From assembly GCF_003576645.1 (NCBI RefSeq), contig NC_044916.1, positions 4,077,120 through 4,141,119 on the forward strand: DNA of 64,000 nucleotides, read 5' to 3'. This stretch comes from Ipomoea triloba (taxonomy: Eukaryota; Streptophyta; Magnoliopsida; Solanales; Convolvulaceae). The position numbers were made by a program, and so were the translations under genes. Shown here piece by piece: positions 12,012-23,465 of the stretch. The notes under the pieces were generated by a model. That model was given only the letters and a program-made list of their open reading frames with translations, did no database searches and was not told the origin of the DNA. Each line of letters begins with the position of its first letter. Within the stretch, counting starts at the first letter, position 1.

Positions 12012-12082
12012 TCCGTTGTAGTCTAGTCGGTTAGGATACTCGGCTCTCACCCGAGGACCCGGGTTCGATTCCCGGCAACGGA
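12012..12082 (+). tRNA. tRNA-Glu (CUC), second tandem copy, one base shorter
   Basis: 71 bases, nearly identical to the copy 172 bases upstream. One D-loop base differs (AGTCGGTTA against AGTTGGTTA) and one A is missing after the anticodon stem, leaving a three-base variable loop. All stems, the CUC anticodon, both internal promoter boxes and a downstream TTTT remain. It may be functional or at an early stage of decay. Confidence 0.85.
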
Positions 12083-12237
12083 AAACCTTATTTTATAGCC
12101 ATGTCTTTTCCTGCTGTCTAATCACAGGCATTGGCGGGAAGGAGAAAGGGCGCACTGTTTTCTTTCCCTTTTTAAAAACTCGCACGAGAGCTCACTATCT
12201 CTAGGTTTTCCAGTTGCCGAACAGAATCCCAGCGAAA

Positions 12238-15200
12238 ATGGAGAAGCAGAGCAGAGGGAGAGGAATCGAGGAGAATACAATGGCGATTCTCGACACCTCC
12301 GGCTTCAACAGGGACTCTCACCACCGCAACGACGACCGTACGCCTTCGATTCCGTTTCTTTGCACCTATATCTGCTAGTATATACTCTGCGGGTGCATAT
12401 ATAGCCATGTCATACGTGTAGTTTGGTACACGGAAAATTTAATTGCAGTTTTGCTGTTTGTTAATTTTCAGGGCTTGCTTTTCTGGAAGCTGTCCGCTCC
12501 GCTTCTCTAGTTCCCGATGATGGAATTGCTCCTACCAAGTACTTAATCTTCTTATTGTGTACTCCTATGCATGTACACAAAGTTTGTGTGTTTGCGTTCG
12601 TTGATGACACTATTGTATAATTGCTTGAGAAGATTTTCTTTTTCAAATATAAAATAAAAAATAAAAAATACGAGTAGTCTTTTTGCAACTTGTGTGAGGA
12701 GCAAGCCTGCATTTGAAACGAATCAAAATGAAAAATTTGTGCTCGTTTTTAGATGAATAGATGTTTTTTTGAAAATAGATGAATAGATGTTATTTTCTAA
12801 TTATACACAAAGTTTGTGTGTTTGCTTTAGTTGATGACGCTATTGTAGTATTGTATAATTGCTTGAGAAGATTTTCTTTTTCAAAAGTAAAAAAAAAAAT
12901 TAGTCTTTTTGCAACTTGTTTGAGGAGCAAGCCTGCATTTGAAAATAAATTTTTGCTCGTTTTTAAATGAATAGATGTTATTTTCTAATTATACACAAAG
13001 TTTGTGTGTTTGCATTTGTTGATGATGCTATTGTATAATTGCTTGAGAAGATTTTCTTTTTCAAAAGTAAAAAAAATAGTCTTTTTGCAACTTGTTTGAG
13101 GAGCAAGGCTGGATTTGAAAAGAATCAAAATGAAAAATTTGTCTCTCATTTTTAGATGAATAGATGCTATTTTCTAATTTTATGTCTATTATTGATGCAA
13201 GTTTTATAATGTCTTGTATGGGGATACTGGGGCTTTTACTCAAATTACTACTGGAAACTCCAATAGCCATTAATTGTGGAGAATACTTGGCTGATATATT
13301 AGCTTTATGATTTTATATGGCAATAATCTCATTGTTACTGTTTCAATGATGGTGGAAGTATTATTGAATCACGCAGCTTTAGTTAATGCCAAATTAAAAT
13401 AAATCATTGTTTTTCTTGATTCAAAAGTTAGATCTTTTTTCATTTTTTCAAAACAAATGTGTTCTTTAAGTCATTGTTGTGCACTGGAAAGTATACAAAA
13501 AGTTTCATGAGTAGAGTGGGGAACTTCATTTTATCTCCTATTAGCTTCTTTTTCTCCTATTTATTTTCTAAAGATCATTTAATATGTTGGGTGTATTTCA
13601 CAATATGCTTGAATTTTTATTTTTATTTTTCTTTTACTTTTTGGTTTCTACTTAACCCAGTGAAGATTCATTTCAGTTCTCCTCTTCTCCTTTCCCAATG
13701 GTTTGAAGAAAATGATTCAGCTGTATTGTTTTGTTATAAATGTTAAGTTATCCATTGCACGCAAAAGTTTATAAATTGTTTTTATATCACTTTTTACTGT
13801 ATTGAGATTTAGAATACCTTCATCTTCTGTGTTTGATTTACCATTGTGGTATGTGAAAGTTTCTGTAATTCTGTAGTTACTTTTTTCAAATTACTGGACA
13901 GAACAATGCTTGGAGCAATTTTTCAAATTCTCAAGGATGAGAGTACATTGGAACTTGTAGTAGCAAGCTATCAACTTTTAAATGAGTTGGATAAGGTAGC
14001 TTCTTTATTTTTATTAGTTTTTGTGTACCTTTTCAGATTAGGACCTAATGTTTATAACATATATACTTGTGATATCATTTTTAACCCAGCGTTTTCCTCG
14101 GGTGTACCTGCCCGAGATTGAGAAGTCAGAATCATCTTCACCAACTGACCTAGTTGTGGTTGAAGAGGTACTGTTGTCACTCATACCTGGTGACGTAATT
14201 GTATTTCGTGTCAATCCGAGATCAAATTCTATAGGTGGCAACTAATCCCCTTTATTCATGTCAGGCTTGGTCTCCATTTAGTTTTGGGTTGGATAGTGAA
14301 AAGGATGAATCAAATAAAGACTCAGGAAGATCGATTAAACCCTTGGTGAGTTAGATTTGCACTATAACACCTTTCTTCTGTTAGCATGTTGCATTTTGAT
14401 GAACTGTATTGTGATCTGAACTCTCTTGTTTTGTCGTTCAATAATTTTTTCTAGGGATTCCATTATCTTGTGCAAGACCTTGGTGAAGTGGTCAAGGAGG
14501 GGAAACCTAAGGCAACAGAAATTAAGGTTACATTCATAGAATTTGAAGTTTGTGTTTTCTTTGTTGTAAATGTGTATTTTCTTTCTTCATATAACTTGTG
14601 CCTCTTCATACTCAGTGCATGTGATTGGTTGAGAGGTTTGCCTAATTTTTTATTATTATTATTTTTTTCTCTTAGTGCTATACTACTATTTTTCGTTCTT
14701 GAAAAACTTCTTGGTTGACATTTTCTTCAAAATATAATGATATGGATCCAAATTCAGTGAATTTAAATGATTCTTGTTCTCATTTGAGCTTCTGTTTTTT
14801 TCCTTATACGTTTCTTTATGGCATTCTATATTTGTATTTTAAAGGAGCTGGATTTGTTTTTTTTTCTTCTTCCTCTTCTTCTTCTTTTTTTTTTTTTTTG
14901 TCTTTTGTCTTTTTTGATTTTTGTTAATCTCTGTTTAAAATGTTGTAATACTATGTTCCATGCTTGTTAGAATCTACCTTTGCTTCTTGTGGATTGGTGG
15001 GGTCCAACCTATATTTCTCGTATTTAATACGAGTAATGTCATAGAACCATTATTATTTTTCACTTGCAATGCAAGGTATTCTAGGTTTAATGGACTCTCA
15101 GTTAGATTAGGACTTCTCTTTCTATCCTCCATGTGTCTATATGGCAACTTTTAATCCCTACCTAGTACCTACTCTTCTACAGTTCTACTTAAAAGAAAAC

Positions 15201-17888
15201 TGTTACTACTTACTATTAGAATTTTGCAGTGAAGTGATCTATTTGAAGTCATCAAATTAAATGGTCTGACTCAATTCTATGGCAGACATTGAGGAACATG
15301 TTGCTACTTCAGTATCTTGTAAATGTTCTTGAAAGAGATACTTTACCTCGTATCCATTCATACAAAGGTATATTATTTCTAACAAGTGTCTAGTATTATA
15401 AATTATAATTTTCATAATTTTTAGATGTGGGTTTTTGAATTTCAGGTTAATCTGGTTTAATTTTTGTATGGCAGAAAATATGAACTGGAATCTTATACGG
15501 GAGTCATTGCTTAACATGCTTCTGGTATGCGTAATTATTTGCTGAGAGGAATCAGATCAATAATATGTGTGTGCTTCTGCAGCAGTGCTCTTTTATTGTT
15601 TCTCATCTTCAATTTTACAGGGATCAAGAAAAATAATCTACAAAAGCTTAATCAAGGACTGCCTGTCTGCTATGTGCTATATGTATCATGAAATGAGCCA
15701 GACTCAAAATTTTTCAGTGGAGCTATCTGCAAATTGCAATACTGCTGTGGTTATGGCATTACCTGAAGTTAAAAGTTGTGCATGTGTTTCCCTTAAGAAG
15801 CTCCTATTATTGGTGAGTCCATAATCTCTATAGTTAGAAAATTTCTTGAGTTACAGTGTTCACTAACGATGGCTTATTCCGCAAGTCAGATAATTGAGCT
15901 TGATTCTGCAAGGAACTCAGCAGATTTACAAGGCTTGACCAATAGAGCCGATGGTGTGAGGTATTTTCTTTTACTTCTTTTCCCTTGCAACTGTTGCTTA
16001 TAATTTTTCAGTTACTGATCACATTATGTTTATCAAAAGAAGTTTGCTACTGGCTATGATGCAGAACTCCTGTTTCGGAGATTATTCTGGACGAAATCAC
16101 TTATAATAGTGATATTCTCTCCTCATTTTTTCAGGTACTTTCTATTTATCTCAGTGTAATCATACTTTCTATGTTGGTGATGGTGATGGTGATGATAGTT
16201 TTAGTGTTTTAGTCCCCAATTTATGTCAGCATAAATGAGATTGTAATTGGGCTTTTAAGTTCGCTTACATTGATGAAGGTATTAAAATCCTCACAGATAT
16301 TTGATGAACCAAAACAGAAGCTGAAATTAATTGTGCAATATCTCCAGAAGTACATCCCCAAGGTAAATTGCCTCTCTTATGCATATTTGAACAATATATG
16401 CACAGCCTAAAACTGGAGTCCATAATTAAATTAAAATGTCATGAACACAATCTTCCTTTTGTCTTTTCTTATGCAAACAAAAGTAATGATTTAACAACCT
16501 TGGGTTCCATGTATAAGACTTCACTATGTAACCATTTGTCTATTCAAAGTATTTTGGTAGTGCTGCCATTTTTTAATAAGAGCATTCTTTTCTGTGATTA
16601 GGCATTACCATCTACTGGTTAATCCCCCAACGCCCTCTTTACTGGTTCTCACAATTTATATTATGCAGTCTTCTGTTCGCACGAGAAGGTCTAATGGTTC
16701 AGCAAATGATGCAACATTTGAGAGCATTTTGAAGTGTTTCTCAAATGCAAATAGCACAAAGAGCATTATAAAGAAAATCAGTGGAGATGTCGCTCAGTTG
16801 CTTTTAGGACATGCGTTTCAGGTAATTGTCCTTTCCTCTTTTGGTTTGGAAGACCCATTTCAAGAGCGAAGCTCCTAGTTGCAGGTGTTATGATATTGTT
16901 ATACAATTTTCTATAGGCGGCATGTGCAGTGGAAACAAAAAAAAAAAAAAAAGTGGTCTTTGAAGTCCTTTTCGTGCTTTTATATGCCTCTATATTTTAT
17001 ATCGCTACTATTCTATAGTAATTGATTGGGTGTCAATTTCCATTTTAGGCTTACTTATCAATGTGCGATACTGACTCTGAGGAAGGTGTCAAAAGCTGCT
17101 CTCTTCCAGAAGTCTGCCAGAACATAATTACTGCTTTCACTTGTATTAAAAGAGAAGACAAGTAAGATTCCCTCGTTACCTGTTCTTCGCACCCCATTTC
17201 TGCATATCGCGTCCTTATCCAAGACTTGACATTACGAAACTCTGAGGAGAGCAATATTATACAGGACTTGATATTTCTGCATACTATACAATATTGTTAC
17301 CTGTTCTTTGTGCCTCATTTCTGCATATTGTGTCCTTGTCCAAGACTTGACATTACTAAACTCTGAGGAGAGCACTATTATACGAATCACCCCCACACCA
17401 CCCCCTCCCCCCCAACACACACAACCCCCACTCCCTAAGTTGAGAACACTAATGTATTGCCCTCATGGGCAGCTCAACTGGTCACAAGAGACCAAAGAAC
17501 GAGTCTCACTAACGACAGTCTGGGAAGAACCTCTCAAATGAGGGGGACTCCTTAGTCTTTGTGCATAGTGAACAAAAGTATAACCTCTGTTGATCAGTTG
17601 AGTCTTCATATTTACTCCTCCACAATCCTGTCAGGTCGGGGTGTGGGGGCTCCTTGGGTGGGCGATTTGCTGATTCCACCTTTTTGTCACAAGAGAATGC
17701 AAATTTATTTTACAGTGAGATCATGAAGTATCACATTGAACCGCTATGCAGTCAAAATTTACATTTGTTTTTATAGAAGCACTTTCCAACATGCATATTG
17801 GGAATTGGAATGCAGGCAAACAGAACTTTCAGTTTTTAGTAAGGAAACACTATTTGCAGCAGCAACCATCCTCTCATTGAAGTCGTAG
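12238..17888 (+). CDS. SNI1: SNI1, negative regulator of systemic acquired resistance / SMC5/6 complex subunit
   Basis: Fifteen exons: 12238-12337, 12472-12538, 13902-13995, 14090-14167, 14265-14345, 14455-14526, 15286-15367, 15475-15524, 15621-15812, 15890-15960, 16065-16134, 16297-16362, 16669-16821, 17049-17161 and 17816-17888. The joined frame is 453 residues (the Arabidopsis protein is about 432). Diagnostic stretches are EAVRSASLVPDDGIAPT, EEAWSPFSFG, DLQGLTNRADGVRTP, LIVQYLQKYIPK and SSVRTRRS. The protein is an all-helical, armadillo-like nuclear factor without enzymatic motifs. In Arabidopsis it represses pathogenesis-related genes and forms part of the SMC5/6 DNA-repair complex. All junctions are GT-AG and in phase. 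If the last splice were skipped, exon 14 would read straight into a TAA, truncating the last 24 residues. Introns 2 and 14 contain local tandem duplications, and the last exon is duplicated downstream. Confidence 0.92.
12575..13185. repeat. Tandem duplication in SNI1 intron 2 (three units)
   Basis: The words ACACAAAGTTTGTGTGTTTG, TTGCTTGAGAAGATTTTC and GAATAGATGTTATTTTCTAA recur three times; TTGCTTGAGAAG starts near 12621, 12859 and 13039. Unit spacing is about 238 and 180 bases, with indels between copies. Confidence 0.85.
17179..17383. repeat. 121-bp tandem duplication in SNI1 intron 14
   Basis: CTGTTCTTCGCACCCCATTT...GAGGAGAGCA recurs 121 bases later with about ten substitutions. Each copy spans roughly 84 matched bases. 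Confidence 0.8.
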
Positions 17889-17969
17889 GAACACGAGATT
17901 CAGCTGTTACATTTTGGTAAGATTGTGTACATTAGGACGAACAAAGTCATGACTGGCTACAATCTGCAG

Positions 17970-18033
17970 AGATTCGGTTTTTGGTAAGGAAGCACAATTT
18001 ACAGCAGCCACCGCCCTCTTTTTGATGTCGTAG
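17970..18033 (+). other. SNI1: Candidate alternative last exon of SNI1 (duplicated copy)
   Basis: A second copy of the terminal exon lies 145 bases downstream of the first. It has its own acceptor (AATCTGCAG) and an open frame in the phase left by exon 14. It would encode 21 residues starting KDSVFGKEAQ and stop at TAG. The C-terminus FGKEAxFTAA looks closer to my memory of Arabidopsis SNI1 than the first copy does. It is a candidate only; no transcript evidence is available here. Confidence 0.5.
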
Positions 18034-18130
18034 GAGCACAAGACGCAGCTGTTACTTTTTGGTGATATTGTGCACGTTATGACCCGTGAAGTCATGCATG
18101 ACTGGCCACAATCTGCAGAGAACAAGAACA

Positions 18131-19192
18131 TGGTACTCCATGCCCATGGAGTTGCTTTTATGTCTTGCTAAAATCTGCTTTTACTCTCCTCTAGGCTCTA
18201 GTCCTCTAAGCCATTGCTTCTGGCTAAAATCTGTAGCATACTAGCATGTGTATTCACTTGTACTCTCCTCCAGTCCTTTTGAGGCTTAGGGCAAATGAAA
18301 CTGTGTAGTTTTTGTAACCATGAAGTGAAATTCTGAGTTTCCTTCTCAAAATGAATTGTCTTACTAAGTAAAAATTAAGGAAAATGATTGAATAGCACAT
18401 TTGAACTTTATGTGAAAATTCAATTATTCTCTTGAATTTTTAAAAATTATAATTAAAAACACATCAATATGTGGTTTTGTGCATTGACGTTCAATTATTG
18501 GTTAATCCTTGATAAGTTTTGGTAACATTGTACATGATCTTAATGTGTTTTCACTGTCTTGTACATTGACTAGCTATGCTCGTCACATATATAAAGTAAA
18601 TAAATAAAAAGTTCCTATTAATTAATTAATGTACATGTGATGAGCACAACTAATTAATAATGTACAATACATGTGAAGGCTACATAGAATGTTACTAGCA
18701 CTTATTGGGACCTAATCGGTAGGGGTGAACAAAGTACCACTAACAACTCGATAATTGATAGTTGAACAGATCGGAAAAGTCAAAATTTATGGCGACAAAT
18801 TTTTCTGTGATCATGGTTCACACAACTATATGAATTATGAATATAATGTACATTTTTAATATACTAAAACGCATTATTTGTATATACTGAATATACAAAT
18901 ATATAAAATAGTATACTTTGGATACTCAAATTATTTTTCAAATAATCTACTTTATATCACACAAATAATGTCTTTTTATTATATTAAAAGTGTGATTTTT
19001 ATTTCTAATCCACAGGTATGTGAGTATGTCTTATGTGGAGCATAGTCTAATGATCCCAAAATAGCATAGCCCTAATCCCTTCCGGTCAGGCGGTCACCCC
19101 CTCACGCCCTCGCTCTTCAGTCCTCACAGCCCCAGACGGTCTGACCTCTCAGCGTCTCAGCCCGACCATCTTGAAACTTTTAGGACTCCATA
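18131..19192. other. Intergenic between SNI1 and ATP11
   Basis: AT-rich DNA with no supported gene. The last ~150 bases before 19193 are more GC-rich and pyrimidine-rich (CCCTCACGCC-type), consistent with promoter and 5' UTR of the next gene. No TATA box is convincing. Confidence 0.5.
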
Positions 19193-21904
19193 ATGCAACG
19201 GTTACTAAAGATTGCCAGGCGATCACGTCCCGCCGCTACTTATTTTTGCGGCCATGCTTCATTTCAATCCACGGTGGCGAAGCAGCACCATACCATTTCA
19301 ATTTCTGGTAACTTGCAGAAGAATGCTCTTCCTGGCGATTTGTTGAAATGGGGGTCGCTTGGGTTCTGTAGAACGTCGAAATTCGCCACTGGGTTCACTC
19401 CGCTGCAGCGGAAGCCGCTTGACTCGATCATGAGCGTGGAGAGGGCAAAGAACAAGTCCGCTGAGGAACTTGCTGATATATGGGATGATGTAAAGTTTCC
19501 TACTTTTCTCTAGTTTTAGTTTCTGTTAAACCAATTATGTTTGGGTTGTGATCTCTGATGCTGGTTTTTGATTCTCCATATTTTAGTTTCTACTGCTGAT
19601 TAGAGTCCATAAGGCTTTATTGGCTAAATGACGGTTAGCTGATCGGTTAGAAAGTATAATAATTAGTTAATAACATTAGCTAAATTGTATAATTTATTTT
19701 CTAAAAGCTAATTGAAAAATTTGATTGAGCAACTTTTTGAATTTTAGCATTTTGGAGTTACAAAAAGTTGATTAATCAAACACTTATATTGATTTTTTAA
19801 CCAAGTTAAATAGCTAATAGTGGTCAAATAAGTCAAAATTGACTTATAGGCTAATTATTTTACCAAACCGGACCATTATGATTGCTATAATAAAACTAGA
19901 AGAAAAGAAGGTGCTTTCTTGTAATCTGCATTGTATGGTTTTCTTTCTATTAAGGGGAAGCACTACTCGAGAGTGGGCACTGGAAGCCTGCTTTGTGACC
20001 GAGAGTGCGCACTGGTGAAGCCCACTTTGTGACCTAGTCACAGGGAGGTCTGAAAGTGTGCACTGATGAAGTTGGCCTTGTGACCCTAGCCACAAGGAGG
20101 TAAACCATTTTCCATAGCTGACCGGCTCAAACCGAGAAGGCTGGGATCTCACAGTTACCAAGCTAACTGCTTAACCAACTCGGCTAGGGTTGCCCCTTTA
20201 TAAGGCTTTCTTTCAAATATGGGATGTTTAGGCAGTGCATTCAAACTATGTAGGAATAATTTTATCCTTCTGCATTATTTTCTTGTAACTGAACATCTTT
20301 AGTGGAGTTGCATTAAAATTGTGTGGAGTAGATGCTTTTCAGAGTTCAGATGGTGCTATCAGGAATAGTTAACATCTTTGTCTTTTGCCCCTCAATGTTC
20401 TGATCTTGACTTAACTAGAGGTCATAGTGTTCAGGTTCCATAGCTAGGAGCGTTGCCAAGTTGATGATGCACCCTTTACTTTAATTTGGATGTTATGTTG
20501 CATAAAGTGTCTGTTTTCCATGAAATGGTGCATTGCATTTTGATTGAAAAGTCTTCACTCTTCACATGTTGTAAGATGTTTTATGTACAGTAACATTCTT
20601 TCTGTATTTTCTTGTCTACTGGCATTATACCGTACCAGTACCACTTGGGAAGAGGTCACATCGGAGCATCGATGACAGCAAAGTTATACCATCTATTGGA
20701 GCAAAGATCTGGAAGTTGGTAATCTATCCACAATTTCCTGCTCAATGTCAACTTTCCTTCTTATTTATAATTCTATATCCTTCGTGCAGCCGATATTTTG
20801 TGATCCCACTGCGGAGAGGGGGTGGATACTCGACAATGTTTGTGCAAGGTCAGAACTATGAAACTGATCTTATTATTGTATATTATGTAATATCTGGCAA
20901 AATGTCAATACTTTCACCCCTTTTTTTTTCTCTGTTTTAAGGCATTTTGTATGCTTAAGAATGAGGCCTTTTGCCAGTAATGGCATTTTAATTTACTTTA
21001 TAAACGATCATGCTAGGACTTAAATTGTTGGTGACTCATATGGCTCCCAAATCACCAATATCTGCTTTAAAGTTTAAACAGTTGATTATATGATTGTCTA
21101 GAGTACCCATCCTACTTTAACTGAAACTTTTCTCCGAACTACTTATGCATAGCTATTCCTCTTTGTGCTTCAGTAGGTTGAGAAAGTAGCTATGAACAGA
21201 TACTACATTGTAACAGAGTCCGTGTACTAAAAAAAAAGAAAAAGCTATTCCTCTCACTGTTCTTCAGTATGCCAGTTTGCCTTTTATTATCCCGCCATCC
21301 TAGGGTGACAAGGGTGGGTGTTGTTCCAATCTATACCAGAGAAGGGAGAGAGGCCCGCTTTGTATAGATATTTCTTCTGCCCGACTATTTATGCTTAGCT
21401 ATTCTTCTCCCTGTTATTCAGTATGCCAGTTTGCCTTTTTTTATCCCGCTATCCTGTGTGACAAGGGTGACTGTTGTTCTAGTCAATACCAGAGAGGGAG
21501 AGAGGCTCGCTTTGTATAAATCTTTCTTCTGCAGTTGTTTGTTGTGCGAGAGATAAAGGGACTGAATTTTCTTCTTCGTGCCTGTTAACGTCTGTGCAGT
21601 ACAGACACCACACATCCTCATCACGGGTCTTGAAGACTACAAAGCAAGAGGAACACAAGCCGCCCCATACTTCACCATTTCTTATTACACCGAGTTTGCG
21701 GAAAGCAAGGACCTGGTGCTTGTACGGGGAGATATCGTCTTCACGAGCAAACTCACTGATACCGAAGCAAAATGGCTCTTGGAGACCGCACACTCTTTCT
21801 ATCTGAACGATACCAGGTACAAACTCGTCGAACGCTTCAACAAAGAAACGAGGGACTTTGAGTTCGAGGATGTTTTGCGAGCACTGGAAATGCCCATCTT
21901 GTAG
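19193..21904 (+). CDS. ATP11/ATPAF1-family mitochondrial F1-ATPase assembly factor
   Basis: Four exons: 19193-19489, 20639-20718, 20790-20848 and 21600-21904, giving 246 residues. The N-terminus MQRLLKIARRSRPAATYF is Arg-rich and lacks acids, as expected for a mitochondrial presequence. The ATP11 domain starts near KSAEELADIWDDYHLGRGHI and continues through CRYFVIPLRRGGGYSTMFVQ, TGLEDYKARGTQAAPYF, YTEFAESKDLVLVRGD and RYKLVERFNKET, to the end MPIL. Family members bind the F1 beta subunit as a chaperone before the alpha3beta3 ring forms in the matrix. The protein seems shorter than some family members (about 300 residues or more in my memory), mostly in the N-terminal region, so an upstream start or extra exon cannot be excluded. 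Intron 1 carries a MITE and a SINE; intron 3 carries a tandem duplication and a SINE fragment. Confidence 0.9.
19600..19876. mobile_element. MITE in ATP11 intron 1
   Basis: Shares a long core with the element at 46218-46512: TTTTTGAATTTTAGCATTTT, GGAGTTACAAAAA, CTTATATTGATTTTTTAA and AATAGTGGTCAAATAAG. The right end reads in reverse GGTCCGGTTTGGTAAAATAA; the left end is degraded. Confidence 0.65.
19930..20197 (-). mobile_element. tRNA-derived SINE (family 2), fairly complete
   Basis: Read on the minus strand it starts GGGGCAACCCTAGCCGAGTT. It has a perfect A box (TAGCCGAGTTGG) and a B-box-like GGTTTGAGCC about 60 bases on. The body follows with three degenerate GCACTxxTGAAG...TTTGTGACC units. 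The 3' end near TTAATAGAAAG is approximate and no target duplication was found. Confidence 0.6.
21137..21536. repeat. 154-bp tandem duplication in ATP11 intron 3
   Basis: CAGTATGCCAGTTTGCCTTT begins at 21265 and again at 21419, and the similarity runs on through ATACCAGAGA-GGGAGAGAGGC to TTTCTTCTGC. A partial earlier unit (CTACTTATGCATAGCTATTC) precedes the SINE fragment. The last unit forms the pyrimidine tract and acceptor of exon 4. Confidence 0.8.
21163..21242 (+). mobile_element. 5'-truncated SINE (family 1) with 12-bp target duplication
   Basis: The 80-base body TTGTGCTTCAGTAGGTTGAG...ACATTGTAACAGAG plus an A-rich tail is flanked by AGCTATTCCTCT at 21151-21162 and 21243-21254. It is the 3' part of the family seen whole at 54473. 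Insertion split the tandem duplication of this intron. Confidence 0.85.
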
Positions 21905-22343
21905 GCGAAAGCAAATGTGATAATATTTCCCTGCAAGCTCTGAGCCATTTGAAATAAGGCGGGTTCGGTTAGGTAGCCATGCCAAGGTTGCCTGCAACTT
22001 GAAGATGGAGTCTTAGATTATCCACAAAGTTTCATGGGAGGGACAATCTCTGAAATGCCTTCAAAATCCTTCAAGGCATGAGTTTATTAACTGTATACAT
22101 GGCATGAGCAGAACTTTTTATGTTCATTAGTTACTTGTTGATTAGATTAGTGAATTTTACTATGAATCAATTAAATGATGTCAAGTTAGCATGTTTAAAA
22201 CAAATTTGTGGGTTGTTTAAAGATCAATTCACTAGCACTGCCAGTTGGTACATTGGCCAAATTAGCATTAAAAAAATTTGTATGTTTCAAATAAAGGAGA
22301 GTGACATTTTTAGTCCCTCAATTATGATTTGTGTATGAGTTTA

Positions 22344-22978
22344 GGGTGTGTTTCGAAAGTATGAAAATGACTTTTGGAAATGACTCATTTTTCAAAAAAC
22401 ATTTTCTTTTTTCAGTGTTTGGTTATATTTTATAAAACTGTCTTGTGTTCGATTCATTTTTCGGAAAATGAACAGAACTGTATTAAATCTTAACAATTTT
22501 GAGTGAGCAACAAAATGTTTTTTTTTCTTGAAACATAAAGTCAATGTTATTTATTAAAAAAAAAACATTGGTTTCATATTTTTTTAAAAAAGGGTTTCAG
22601 TTTGGTTTTCGATGGAAACCTCTTGGAAACTAGAGACTGGTTTCGAAACTAGTCTATGGTTTCCACTTTCCAGCTATGGTTTTTGACAAGAGAAACGAGG
22701 AAGAAAATTGAGATAAAAGATGGAGAAGGCCTCTGGTCATTTGCACGAGAAAATGAATAAGGGATTTGACAGAAGAAAATGAATAAGGTTTGAGAAGAAA
22801 AAAATGAAGAAGACGAGATAAAGAAGAAAAAACGAAGATTGTCGTGCTCTGAAAAATGACTTTCACAAATTTTGGGGGAAGTCATTTTCCATTGATTTTG
22901 ATTTTCCATGGTTTGCCAAACACTGAAAGTCCGAAAAATGATTTTTGAAAATTATTTTTCGGATTTTCAAACACAACC
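22344..22978. mobile_element. MITE-like element downstream of ATP11
   Basis: The left end AGGGTGTGTTTCGAAAG faces a right end reading in reverse AGGTTGTGTTTGAAAAT. Subterminal GAAAATGACTTTTGG and CCGAAAAATGATTTTTG words form a second inverted pair. Interior purine-rich, no real ORF. The target duplication is not clear. Confidence 0.55.
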
Positions 22979-23164
22979 TCCTAATCAACCACTTAATAAA
23001 GTGGCAAGTTTAGTCCTAGAGGAATTGAATCTTCAAGTTTAATAATAATTGAAAGACTTAATCTACACTTCAAATAATTAAATGATTAAATTTGCAGAGG
23101 TGGTGTACTAAAAGTTATATTTTCCTTTTAAACAATTTAAGAAAACAAACAAATCTCGATTTTA

Positions 23165-23465
23165 GGGTGCGTTTGGTTCGCACATGGGAATCGGAATCGG
23201 AATGGGTATCAAATACTTGGTAATGGTAATGGGTTTTGGTGAAAGTATTTAACATGTTTGGTAATTGGGTGGAATGAGAATGATTATTAATAGTTGGGGA
23301 AGAAAGGAGGAAGGGAGATGAAACCCTTATTTAATAAGGGTATGTGTTTTGTCATTAATGGGGTATTCCAAACCCATAGTAGCATTCACAAAACCTATCA
23401 ACCAAACACAAACAATCACTTTCATACCCATTCCTTATGCCTAAACCCCCCAACCAAACACACCC
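23165..23465. mobile_element. Tourist-like (PIF/Harbinger) MITE with TTA duplication
   Basis: 301 bases bounded by GGGTGCGTTTGGTT and, in reverse from the right end, GGGTGTGTTTGGTT. TTA flanks both ends. The interior has GGAATCGGAATGGG near the left end and CCCATTCC near the right end as further inverted repeats. No coding capacity. Confidence 0.75.

Noticed and set aside
17450..17720. Possible SINE in SNI1 intron 14 (GGGCAGCTCAACTGG near 17469)
   Set aside because: The A-box-like word has no B box at the right distance and no poly-A tail or target duplication.
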